Assembly (NCBI GenBank): GCA_023266695.1
Contig: JAHFPO010000087.1
Span: 1 to 9,613, forward strand
DNA: 9,613 bases
DNA from: Hyphomicrobiales bacterium
Lineage (GTDB): Bacteria; Pseudomonadota; Alphaproteobacteria; Rhizobiales; Xanthobacteraceae
Reading direction: 5' to 3'
The translations under genes and the position numbers were made by a program. Below, one piece after another: positions 1 to 6,710 of this stretch; within the stretch, counting starts at the first letter, position 1; each line of letters starts with the position of its first letter. The notes beneath the pieces were generated by a model. That model ran no database searches, was not told the origin of the DNA, and saw only the letters and a program-made list of their open reading frames with translations.

Positions 1-1026
1 GACTACAAGTCGGTGGAGAACGCCGACATCCGCACCAAGTACGAGCAGGTCTGGGGCATCAAGCTCGATCCCAAGCGCGGCCTCACCGTGGTCGAGATCA
101 TGAACGCGGTGCTCGCCGGCCAGATCAAGGGCATGTACATCCTGGGCGAGAACCCGGCGATGTCGGACCCGGATCTCAACCACGTGCGCGAGGCGCTCGC
201 CCGTCTCGAGCATCTGGTGGTGCAGGACCTGTTCGTCACCGAGACCGCGTTCTACGCCGACGTGATCCTGCCGGCCTCGGCCTGGCCGGAGAAGGACGGC
301 ACCGTCACCAACACCAATCGCCAGGTGCAGATGGGCCGGCAAGCATTGCCTCTTCCGGGCGAGGCCAAGGTCGACTGGTGGATCACCCAGGAAATCGCGC
401 GGCGCATCGGGCTCCCCTGGAACTACCAGCACCCGAGCGAGATCTACACCGAGATGGCGTCGATGATGCCGGCGCTCGACAACATCTCCTGGGAACGCAT
501 CGAGCGCGAGCACGCCGTCACCTATCCCTCCGATGCGCCGGACAAGCCTGGCCGCGACGTGGTGTTCGGCGACGGTTTCCCGCGCGAGGGCGGGCGCGGC
601 AAGCTGGTGCCGGCGAAGGTGACGCCGCCCGACGAGCGGCCCGACAAGGAATATCCCATGGTGCTCACCACCGGCCGCCAGCTCGAGCATTGGCACACCG
701 GCGCCATGACCCGGCGCGCCTCCACCCTCGATGCGCTCGAGCCGGGGGCGGTTTGCTCGCTCTCGCGCGGTCAGATCGAGAAGCTCGGGATCAAGCCCGG
801 CGATCTCGTTCGCGTCACTACCCGGCGCGGCACCATCGAACTCGCCGCGCGCCAGGACGACGGAATGCCGGACGGAGTCGTATTCATCCCGTTCGCGTTC
901 GTGGAGGCGGCGGCGAATCTCTTGACCAATGCCGCCCTCGATCCCATCGGCAAGATCCCCGAATTCAAATATTGCGCGGCGCGGGTCGAGAAAGCGTCCG
1001 AAGCCCGCCGCCAGGCGGCGGAGTAA
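1..1026 (+). CDS. fdsA: Formate dehydrogenase alpha subunit, C-terminal part (partial)
   Basis: This is the catalytic subunit of an NAD-dependent, molybdenum bis-MGD formate dehydrogenase, which oxidises formate to CO2 in the cytoplasm. The frame is open from base 1, so the start, the iron-sulfur domains and the active-site Cys/Sec lie upstream; 341 codons are visible. The first ~210 residues are the end of the molybdopterin oxidoreductase fold (GMYILGENPAMSDPD, then FVTETAFYADVILPASAWPEKDGTVTNTNRQVQ, quoted here only by its key parts AFYADVILPAS and GTVTNTNRQVQ). From about base 650 comes the dinucleotide-binding domain (LTTGRQLEHWHTGAMTRR), ending in the family-typical PEFKYCAARVE. The stop is TAA at 1024-1026. 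No fdhD-like or fdsD-like gene follows; palindromes and a convergent operon do. FdsA is my best match; other FdhF-type alpha subunits are close relatives. Confidence 0.9.
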   Translation, partial: DYKSVENADIRTKYEQVWGIKLDPKRGLTVVEIMNAVLAGQIKGMYILGENPAMSDPDLNHVREALARLEHLVVQDLFVTETAFYADVILPASAWPEKDGTVTNTNRQVQMGRQALPLPGEAKVDWWITQEIARRIGLPWNYQHPSEIYTEMASMMPALDNISWERIEREHAVTYPSDAPDKPGRDVVFGDGFPREGGRGKLVPAKVTPPDERPDKEYPMVLTTGRQLEHWHTGAMTRRASTLDALEPGAVCSLSRGQIEKLGIKPGDLVRVTTRRGTIELAARQDDGMPDGVVFIPFAFVEAAANLLTNAALDPIGKIPEFKYCAARVEKASEARRQAAE

Positions 1027-1046
1027 GTTTCTCCATCGAAGTGTAG

Positions 1047-1097
1047 CGTCATCCTGAGGTGCGAGGCGCGGAACGCGCCGAGCCTCGAAGGATGACG
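1047..1097. repeat. Intergenic palindrome, short variant (RPE-like)
   Basis: The outer arms CGTCATCCT (1047-1055) and AGGATGACG (1089-1097) are perfect reverse complements. Inside is a second perfect hairpin, GGCGCG (1065-1070), GAA loop, CGCGCC (1074-1079), with partly paired flanks. It starts 20 bp after the formate dehydrogenase stop and resembles the abundant intergenic palindromes of Bradyrhizobium-type genomes. No T-tract follows on either strand, so a role as a simple rho-independent terminator is not obvious. Confidence 0.75.
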
Positions 1098-1110
1098 TGT
1101 GCGCACGGGC

Positions 1111-1189
1111 CGTCATCCTTCGAGGGCCGCGGAGCCTGTCATCGGGCCGGCCGAAGGCCGGACCCATTGGCGGCCACCTCAGGATGACG
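1111..1189. repeat. Intergenic palindrome, long variant (RPE-like)
   Basis: It has the same outer arms as the preceding repeat, CGTCATCCT (1111-1119) with AGGATGACG (1181-1189), extended by CGAGG/CCTC. Nested inside are GGCCGC (1125-1130) with GCGGCC (1170-1175), and a central hairpin CCGGCC (1147-1152), GAA loop, GGCCGG (1156-1161), flanked by GGG/CCC. The two copies are 13 bp apart and share ends and a GAA loop but differ in the middle. They fill most of the gap between two convergent genes. Confidence 0.75.
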
Positions 1190-1197
1190 CAGACGAC

Positions 1198-1893
1198 CTA
1201 TTTGACCTCGCTCAAATCGTCCACATAGGTAAGCCCGAGCTTTTGCAAGGGCTCGCGCATGTTGTCGATGTCGAGGGTGAGCTCGCCCTTGGCCAGCCGC
1301 TTTTTCTTCTCGGTTTCCATCGCCTCGCGCGCTTCGCCCGCCGTCACCGCGGCCTTGGCCTCGCCATACGGCACCACCACAACGCCGTCGTCGTCGGCGA
1401 CGATGACATCGCCGGGATGAACGGCGACGCCTGCGCATACGACCGGAATATTGACCGAGCCGAGAGTGGCCTTGATCGTGCCCTTGGCCGAGATCGCCCT
1501 CGACCACACCGGATATTTCATCTCCGCGAGGTTGCGGATGTCGCGGCAGCCGGCGTCGAGCACCAGTCCGACAATGCCCCGCGCCATGAAGGTGGTGGCG
1601 AGCACGTCGCCGAACATGCCGTCGCTATTGTCGGCGCTGCAGGCGACCACCATGACATCGCCCTTCCGGCACTGCTCGACCGCCACGTGCAGCATCCAGT
1701 TGTCACCGGGATGGGCGAGCACGGTGACGGCCGGTCCGGCGACTGCGGCGCCCGGCCAGATCGGGCGCATATAGGGCTTCATCAGGCCGCGCCGGCCGAT
1801 CGCCTCGTGCACGGTGGCGGTGCCGAGCTTCCCGAGCTTCATCGCGAACGCGGCCTCGATGCGCGCAATCTTGCGAACGACGACCGGCTTCAT
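1198..1893 (-). CDS. RraA / 4-carboxy-4-hydroxy-2-oxoadipate aldolase family protein
   Basis: The protein (231 aa) belongs to the RraA-like fold that includes the class II pyruvate aldolases (LigK/ProA type), which split 4-carboxy-4-hydroxy-2-oxoadipate or 4-hydroxy-4-methyl-2-oxoglutarate to pyruvate and often also decarboxylate oxaloacetate. Family marks are GTATVHEAIGRRGLMKPYMRP near residues 24-44 (core TATVHEA), PGDNWMLHVA (62-71), FGDVLATTFMARG (94-106), DAGCRD (113-118) and HPGDVIVADDDGVVVVP (159-175). The metal/catalytic pattern D-X20-R-D is present (D96, R117, D118), but the acidic residue I expect three positions after that Asp is Asn121. The ATG start is preceded by a strong GAGGGGAG ribosome site (1902-1909), and the stop is TAG. 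It lies 28 bp downstream of metK on the same strand. True RraA proteins, which inhibit RNase E, are shorter, near 160 aa, so an enzyme is more likely. The substrate is unknown. Confidence 0.85.
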   Translation of the reverse strand: MKPVVVRKIARIEAAFAMKLGKLGTATVHEAIGRRGLMKPYMRPIWPGAAVAGPAVTVLAHPGDNWMLHVAVEQCRKGDVMVVACSADNSDGMFGDVLATTFMARGIVGLVLDAGCRDIRNLAEMKYPVWSRAISAKGTIKATLGSVNIPVVCAGVAVHPGDVIVADDDGVVVVPYGEAKAAVTAGEAREAMETEKKKRLAKGELTLDIDNMREPLQKLGLTYVDDLSEVK

Positions 1894-1921
1894 GTGAAAC
1901 GCTCCCCTCGGGATCGGCGGG

Positions 1922-3139
<1,218 letters not shown>

Positions 3140-3146
3140 GCCTACG

Positions 3147-3156
3147 CTCTCCCCTC
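3147..3156 (-). promoter_or_regulatory. metK ribosome binding site
   Basis: On the minus strand this reads GAGGGGAGAG, 7 bp before the metK ATG. It is nearly the same as the site before the downstream aldolase-family gene (GAGGGGAG, 1902-1909). It lies just 3' of the leader hairpin and is not part of its stem. Confidence 0.75.
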
Positions 3157-3167
3157 GCAGCGGTCGA

Positions 3168-3215
3168 ATGCGACCCCGGCCGGCGCGGCAAGGTCGCGCC
3201 TCGGCGGGATCGCAT
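3168..3215 (-). promoter_or_regulatory. metK leader hairpin (possible RNA control element)
   Basis: Read on the metK strand, ATGCGATCCC (3215-3206) pairs with GGGGTCGCAT (3177-3168), ten pairs with one G-U. Inside, GGCGCG (3200-3195) pairs with CGCGCC (3187-3182) around a seven-base loop, and three more G-C pairs (3205-3203 with 3181-3179) bridge the two stems. The structure ends 11 bp before the ribosome site. The single wobble is a pair only in the metK-sense RNA; on the other strand it would be an A-C mismatch. I could not fit it to the SAM riboswitch classes I know. It may be a regulatory leader, an attenuator-like element or a plain GC-rich stem. Confidence 0.45.
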
Positions 3216-3351
3216 CGGGTTCGTCCTAGATTTCCGTCGCTGCATTAGCACGGGGCGCAGCGGCTTCCAAATCAGCAAATACCCCGCGCATCGAACGATC
3301 CCGCATTGGCCGTGGAATGCGAAATCACAGATGACCGCGCATCATTTACCT

Positions 3352-3372
3352 TGACGGATCACGCATCCGTCA
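3352..3372. repeat. Perfect inverted repeat, possible operator
   Basis: TGACGGAT (3352-3359), a five-base spacer CACGC, then ATCCGTCA (3365-3372). The arms are perfect 8 bp reverse complements in an AT-richer part of the divergent region, and a TTGACG hexamer overlaps the left arm. It is 212 bp upstream of metK and 114 bp upstream of egtB. The size and spacing would suit a dimeric repressor or activator; the binding protein is unknown, and it does not look like the MetJ box. Confidence 0.45.
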
Positions 3373-3476
3373 CAATCCTGGGAGCTTGGTAATGAAGGTT
3401 GCCTCCGGCGCGTAAGTAGGACAAAGGTCGTCCGTAATCGGCCCGCAACAGCGCCGGATCAATCGACCCGAAATTC

Positions 3477-3483
3477 GGAGGGG
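3477..3483 (+). promoter_or_regulatory. egtB ribosome binding site
   Basis: GGAGGGG abuts two consecutive ATG codons at 3484 and 3487. The GGAGG core is 2 bp from the first and 5 bp from the second, so the second ATG is the better start. Confidence 0.6.
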
Positions 3484-3486
3484 ATG

Positions 3487-4743
3487 ATGTCCCGCGCCGC
3501 CGCATCCCACGCCCATCGCCGTTCCGCTTCCGTCGTGGAAGATCCGCGCCGTTATTGGCTCGATACCTATCGCACGGTCCGCGGCGAGACCGAGCGGCGC
3601 GCCGCGCCGCTTTCGCCCGAGGATCAGGTGATCCAATCCATGGCCGATGCGAGCCCGACCAAATGGCATCGGGCGCATACCACCTGGTTCTTCGAGCAAT
3701 TCCTGCTCGTGCCCCATGGCGCGAACTACCGCGTTTTCGATGAGCGCTTCGCTTTCCTGTTCAACTCCTATTACGTCGCCGCCGGCCCGCGCCACGCGCG
3801 GCCGAAGCGCGGCCTGATCACGCGGCCGAGCGTCGAGGAAGTCGCCTGCTATCGCGCCCATGTCGATCGGGCGGTCGCAGAGCTGATCGAAAACGCGCCG
3901 CCTACGCTCCTCGATCAGATCATTCCGATCGTCGAGATCGGGCTCCATCACGAGCAGCAGCACCAGGAACTGATCCTCACCGACATCCTGCATGCGTTCG
4001 CGCAAAATCCGACCTTCCCGGCCTATGATCCCGAATGGACGAACCGCAACGCCCACGACCCCGGAATCACGATCCTCGAACTCTTGGCTTATCAACTTGA
4101 CGGCGGCATTTATTCGATCGGACATGACGGCAAGAGTTTCTGTTTCGACAATGAGGGACCGCGCCACGAGGTGCTGCTGCAGCCGGTTCGCATTGCGCGT
4201 CAGCTGGTGACAAATCGCGAATGGCTCGCGTTCATGGCCGATGGCGGATACGCGACCCCCTCGCTCTGGCTTTCCGACGGCTGGGCCGCGGTGCAGGCGG
4301 AAGGATGGACGACGCCGGGTTATTGGCAACAAATCGACGGGCAATGGCTCACGCTGACACTGGCGGGGCTCAAGCCGGTCGACCCTGCCGCGCCGGTCTG
4401 CCACGTCAGCTATTACGAGGCCGACGCTTTCGCGCGTTGGGCCTGCAAGCATCTGCCGAGCGAAGCGGAATGGGAGGTCGCCGCACGGACGGGCGAACTC
4501 GCCGATGCCTTCGGCTTCGTCTGGCAATGGACGCGCAGCGCCTATTCGCCCTATCCCGGCTACCGGCCGCCCGCCGGCGCGCTCGGCGAATACAACGGCA
4601 AGTTCATGGTCAATCAGATGGTGCTGCGCGGAAGCTCGCTCGCCACCCCCGATGGCCACGCGCGCGCGACCTATCGAAACTTTTTCTATCCGCCGCAGCG
4701 CTGGCAGTTCACCGGGCTCAGGCTCGCCGACTGCGACACCTGA
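3487..4743 (+). CDS. egtB: Ergothioneine biosynthesis sulfoxide synthase EgtB
   Basis: EgtB is a non-haem iron enzyme that uses O2 to join hercynine to a sulfur donor (gamma-glutamylcysteine or cysteine, depending on type), giving the sulfoxide precursor of ergothioneine. Numbering from the second ATG (418 aa), an N-terminal DinB-like domain (about 20-165) carries SPTKWHRAHTTWFFE with His64 and HHEQQHQEL with His155 and His159, the probable three iron ligands. A formylglycine-generating-enzyme-like domain follows (about 195-415) with HVSYYEADAFARWA, LPSEAEWE, VWQWTRSAYSPYPGY and YNGKFMVNQMVLRGSS, ending in YPPQRWQFTGLRLAD. Length and motif order are normal for the family. It is first in a plus-strand unit with egtD 44 bp downstream. 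No egtA, egtC or egtE gene is in the window, so the sulfur donor and the C-S lyase are not settled by context. Confidence 0.95.
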   Translation: MSRAAASHAHRRSASVVEDPRRYWLDTYRTVRGETERRAAPLSPEDQVIQSMADASPTKWHRAHTTWFFEQFLLVPHGANYRVFDERFAFLFNSYYVAAGPRHARPKRGLITRPSVEEVACYRAHVDRAVAELIENAPPTLLDQIIPIVEIGLHHEQQHQELILTDILHAFAQNPTFPAYDPEWTNRNAHDPGITILELLAYQLDGGIYSIGHDGKSFCFDNEGPRHEVLLQPVRIARQLVTNREWLAFMADGGYATPSLWLSDGWAAVQAEGWTTPGYWQQIDGQWLTLTLAGLKPVDPAAPVCHVSYYEADAFARWACKHLPSEAEWEVAARTGELADAFGFVWQWTRSAYSPYPGYRPPAGALGEYNGKFMVNQMVLRGSSLATPDGHARATYRNFFYPPQRWQFTGLRLADCDT

Positions 4744-4787
4744 TCGATCATCGGCAATGGAAATCCGACCGGAATAGGAGAGCCGCG

Positions 4788-5762
4788 ATGGCCGCGCCCG
4801 CACGACGCCTCGTACGATCCGAGCCGCAAGAAGATGCGCGCCAAGCCTTCGCCCGCGACGTGCTCGCGGGTCTTATGGCTGATCGGAAATGGATACCCGC
4901 GAAATATTTTTACGACGCGGAGGGGTCGCGGCTGTTCGAGAAGATCACCGAGCTTCCGGAATATTACCCCACTCGCACCGAGACCCGGATTCTCGAGGAT
5001 AACGGCGCGGCGATCGTGCACCACTTTCCCGCCGGTGCCGCGCTGATCGAATTCGGCAGCGGCTCTTCGATCAAGATCCGGATCGTGCTCGCCGCCGCCG
5101 ACAAGCTCGCAGTCTATGTGCCGGTCGATATTTCGGCGGATTTTCTCGCCGCTGCCGCCGCCTCCTTGCAGAAGGATTTTCCGCGTCTTTTGGTCCTGCC
5201 GGTGGCGGCCGATTTCACCCGGCCGTTCTCCTTGCCGCTCTCGGCGCAGAAGCGTCCGCGCGTCGGCTTCTTCCCGGGCTCGACTATCGGTAATTTCGAG
5301 CCGCGCGAGGCCGAACAATTCCTCTGCCATGCCGCCCGCATGCTCGGCCGCGATGCGACGCTGATCGTGGGAGTCGATCTCGTCAAGGATACGCAGATTC
5401 TGCACGCCGCCTATAACGATGCGAGCGGCGTCACCGCCCGCTTCAATCTCAATCTCCTCGCCCGCATCAATCGCGAACTCGGCGCCGACTTCGATCTCGA
5501 TCAATTCGAGCATCGCGCCGTCTTCGATCGCGAGCTCAGCCGGATCGAAATGCATCTCGTCAGCCGCAAGCGGCAAAGCGTGGCGATCGATGGCACGACG
5601 ATCGAATTCGAAATGGGCGAAACCATCCACACCGAGAACAGCTGCAAATACACGCTCAAGAACTTCTCCTCGCTCGCGCGGCGAGCCGGCTGGATGCCGC
5701 TCGCGCATTGGACCGATGCGGAGGAATATTTTTCAGTCCACGCGCTTGGCCTCTCCAGGTGA
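4788..5762 (+). CDS. egtD: L-histidine N(alpha)-methyltransferase EgtD
   Basis: EgtD trimethylates the amino group of histidine with three S-adenosylmethionine molecules to give hercynine, the substrate of EgtB. The chosen ATG gives 324 aa, matching the ~320 aa family; it follows GGAGAG (4777-4782) by 5 bp. The same frame stays open far upstream, but only because it overlaps egtB. Visible motifs: PAKYFYDAEGSRLFEKITEL (38-57), the SAM-binding EFGSGSS (88-94), VPVDIS (111-116), FFPGSTIGNF (161-170) with Asn169, GVDLVKD (195-201), YNDASGVTARFNLNLL (209-224) and GETIHTENSCKY (277-288). Asn169, Glu283 and Ser285 probably correspond to the histidine-binding residues known in the Mycobacterium smegmatis enzyme. 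It is probably co-transcribed with egtB, and the reading frame is intact to TGA. Confidence 0.96.
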   Translation: MAAPARRLVRSEPQEDARQAFARDVLAGLMADRKWIPAKYFYDAEGSRLFEKITELPEYYPTRTETRILEDNGAAIVHHFPAGAALIEFGSGSSIKIRIVLAAADKLAVYVPVDISADFLAAAAASLQKDFPRLLVLPVAADFTRPFSLPLSAQKRPRVGFFPGSTIGNFEPREAEQFLCHAARMLGRDATLIVGVDLVKDTQILHAAYNDASGVTARFNLNLLARINRELGADFDLDQFEHRAVFDRELSRIEMHLVSRKRQSVAIDGTTIEFEMGETIHTENSCKYTLKNFSSLARRAGWMPLAHWTDAEEYFSVHALGLSR

Positions 5763-5797
5763 CAACCGTCCGCCGGCATCCTAGAAACGAGAAGACC

Positions 5798-5802
5798 GGG
5801 AG
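5798..5802 (+). promoter_or_regulatory. Ribosome binding site for a TTG start
   Basis: GGGAG lies 9 bp before the TTG at 5812. An in-frame TAG at 5782-5784, with no ATG or GTG between it and the TTG, makes this TTG the first possible start. Confidence 0.55.
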
Positions 5803-5811
5803 CGGCAGACT

Positions 5812-6684
5812 TTGAAAATCGTCGGATTCGAATCGAAGGACGGATTGCACATCGGCGTCGTCGAGGGCGACGCGGTCGTCGATGTGCAGGTGGTCGATGT
5901 AAACGTGCCGGCCGACCTTGGTCTGGTGCTCGCCCGGAACGGGGGCGATCTCAAGCCGCTCGCCGATCTCGCCAAGCGCGCGCCCGATTCCGCGCGCCGC
6001 CCCCTCAAGGGCCTGAAATACGCGCTGCCGGTGGCGAGCTCCGGCAAGATCGTCTGCCTGGGCTTGAATTACCTCGAACATGCGAAAGAGGGGCCCCAGC
6101 GGGACAACATTCCGAAAGTTCCGACGATCTTCATGCGATGCCGCACATCCTTGGCTGCGCACGAAAGCCCAATCATCCGTCCGCGTGTCTCCGAGACCCT
6201 CGATTACGAAGCCGAGCTCGCGCTCATAATTGGCAAGCGGGTAAAGCATCTGACGGTCGCAAATGCTTATTCATGCATTGCCGGCTATGCCTGCTTCAAC
6301 GAGGGTTCGATCCGCGAGTTCCAGCGCCGCACCAGCCAATGGGACATGGGCAAGAACTTCGACCGCACCGGCGGCTTCGGGCCGTGGATGGTGACCGTCG
6401 ACGAGCTGCCCGCGGGCGCCAAGGGCCTGAAGATCGAGAGCCGGCTCAACGGCAAGGTGATGCAGTCCGACAATACCGCGAACATGATGTTTCCGGTGGC
6501 CGAGACCCTCGCCGACATCACCCAGGGGATTACCTTGGAACCGGGCGATCTCGTCGTGATGGGCACGCCGGCGGGCGTCGGTCATGCGCGCAAGCCGCCG
6601 GTATGGATGAAGGCCGGCGATACGATCGAGATCGAGATCGAAGGGATCGGGATTTTGAGGAACCCGATCGAGGACGAGAAATAA
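5812..6684 (+). CDS. Fumarylacetoacetate hydrolase family protein
   Basis: This 290 aa protein has the FAH-family fold, whose members hydrolyse, decarboxylate or isomerise oxo-acids using a bound divalent metal. The core runs from KIVCLGLNYLEHAKE (79-93) to GDLVVMGTPAGVGHARKPP (245-263). The first two metal ligands are in DYEAELALIIGK (131-142; Glu133 and Glu135). The third ligand, usually Asp, is Glu164 in CFNEGSIREFQ, and the RD after it is RE. A lid-like stretch SQWDMGKNFDRTGGFGPW (175-192) follows. It starts with TTG because an in-frame stop at 5782 excludes earlier starts. It is 49 bp downstream of egtD with no terminator between, so co-transcription is likely, but no known ergothioneine step needs an FAH-family enzyme. 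The substrate is unknown; acylpyruvate or hydroxymuconate-type compounds are candidates by family. Confidence 0.88.
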   Translation: MKIVGFESKDGLHIGVVEGDAVVDVQVVDVNVPADLGLVLARNGGDLKPLADLAKRAPDSARRPLKGLKYALPVASSGKIVCLGLNYLEHAKEGPQRDNIPKVPTIFMRCRTSLAAHESPIIRPRVSETLDYEAELALIIGKRVKHLTVANAYSCIAGYACFNEGSIREFQRRTSQWDMGKNFDRTGGFGPWMVTVDELPAGAKGLKIESRLNGKVMQSDNTANMMFPVAETLADITQGITLEPGDLVVMGTPAGVGHARKPPVWMKAGDTIEIEIEGIGILRNPIEDEK

Positions 6685-6710
6685 GCTCTCAGGCGTCGAG
6701 CGCCGAGAGC
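6685..6710 (-). terminator. Hairpin at convergent gene ends
   Basis: GCTCTC (6685-6690), one bulged A, GGCG (6692-6695), loop TCGAG, CGCC (6701-6704), GAGAGC (6705-6710): ten pairs. On the minus strand it is followed by TTATTTCTC, a modest T-rich tail, so it can act as a terminator of the tusA-amidohydrolase-DapA-family unit. Its stem includes the last codons and TGA stop of that unit. The plus strand lacks a T-tract after the stem, so termination of the FAH gene would be weaker. Confidence 0.55.

Larger units (their letters stand above)
3140..3486. promoter_or_regulatory. Divergent metK / egtB control region
   Basis: This 347 bp gap separates the divergent metK and egtB starts and is less GC-rich than the genes around it. 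It holds the metK leader hairpin (3168-3215), a second possible metK-strand stem (GCGCGGGG 3289-3282 with CCCCGTGC 3255-3248, one G-U) and a perfect inverted repeat at 3352-3372. A weak metK promoter candidate is TTGGAA, 17 bp, TAATGC reading leftwards (TAATGC at 3247-3242), which would give a leader of about 95 nt. For egtB, TTGACG at 3351-3356 matches a -35 box, but no good -10 box follows at the right distance. I see no gene here. Confidence 0.6.

Noticed and set aside
3230..3285. Possible SAM-II riboswitch on the metK strand (GCTGATTT followed by GTGCTAATGCAGC)
   Set aside because: Short pieces resemble SAM-II, but the first stem and pseudoknot pairing cannot be formed in the right order and spacing.
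4221..4787. In-frame upstream extension of egtD
   Set aside because: The frame is open but lies over the egtB C-terminal half in another frame; EgtD proteins begin near the ATG at 4788, which has a good ribosome site.
3370..4803. Minus-strand open frame of 477 codons
   Set aside because: It is fully antisense to egtB, whose family motifs are unmistakable; the composition is typical of a shadow frame in GC-rich DNA.
4686..5708. Minus-strand open frame of 340 codons
   Set aside because: Antisense to egtD; Arg/Glu/Gly-rich shadow product with no domain.
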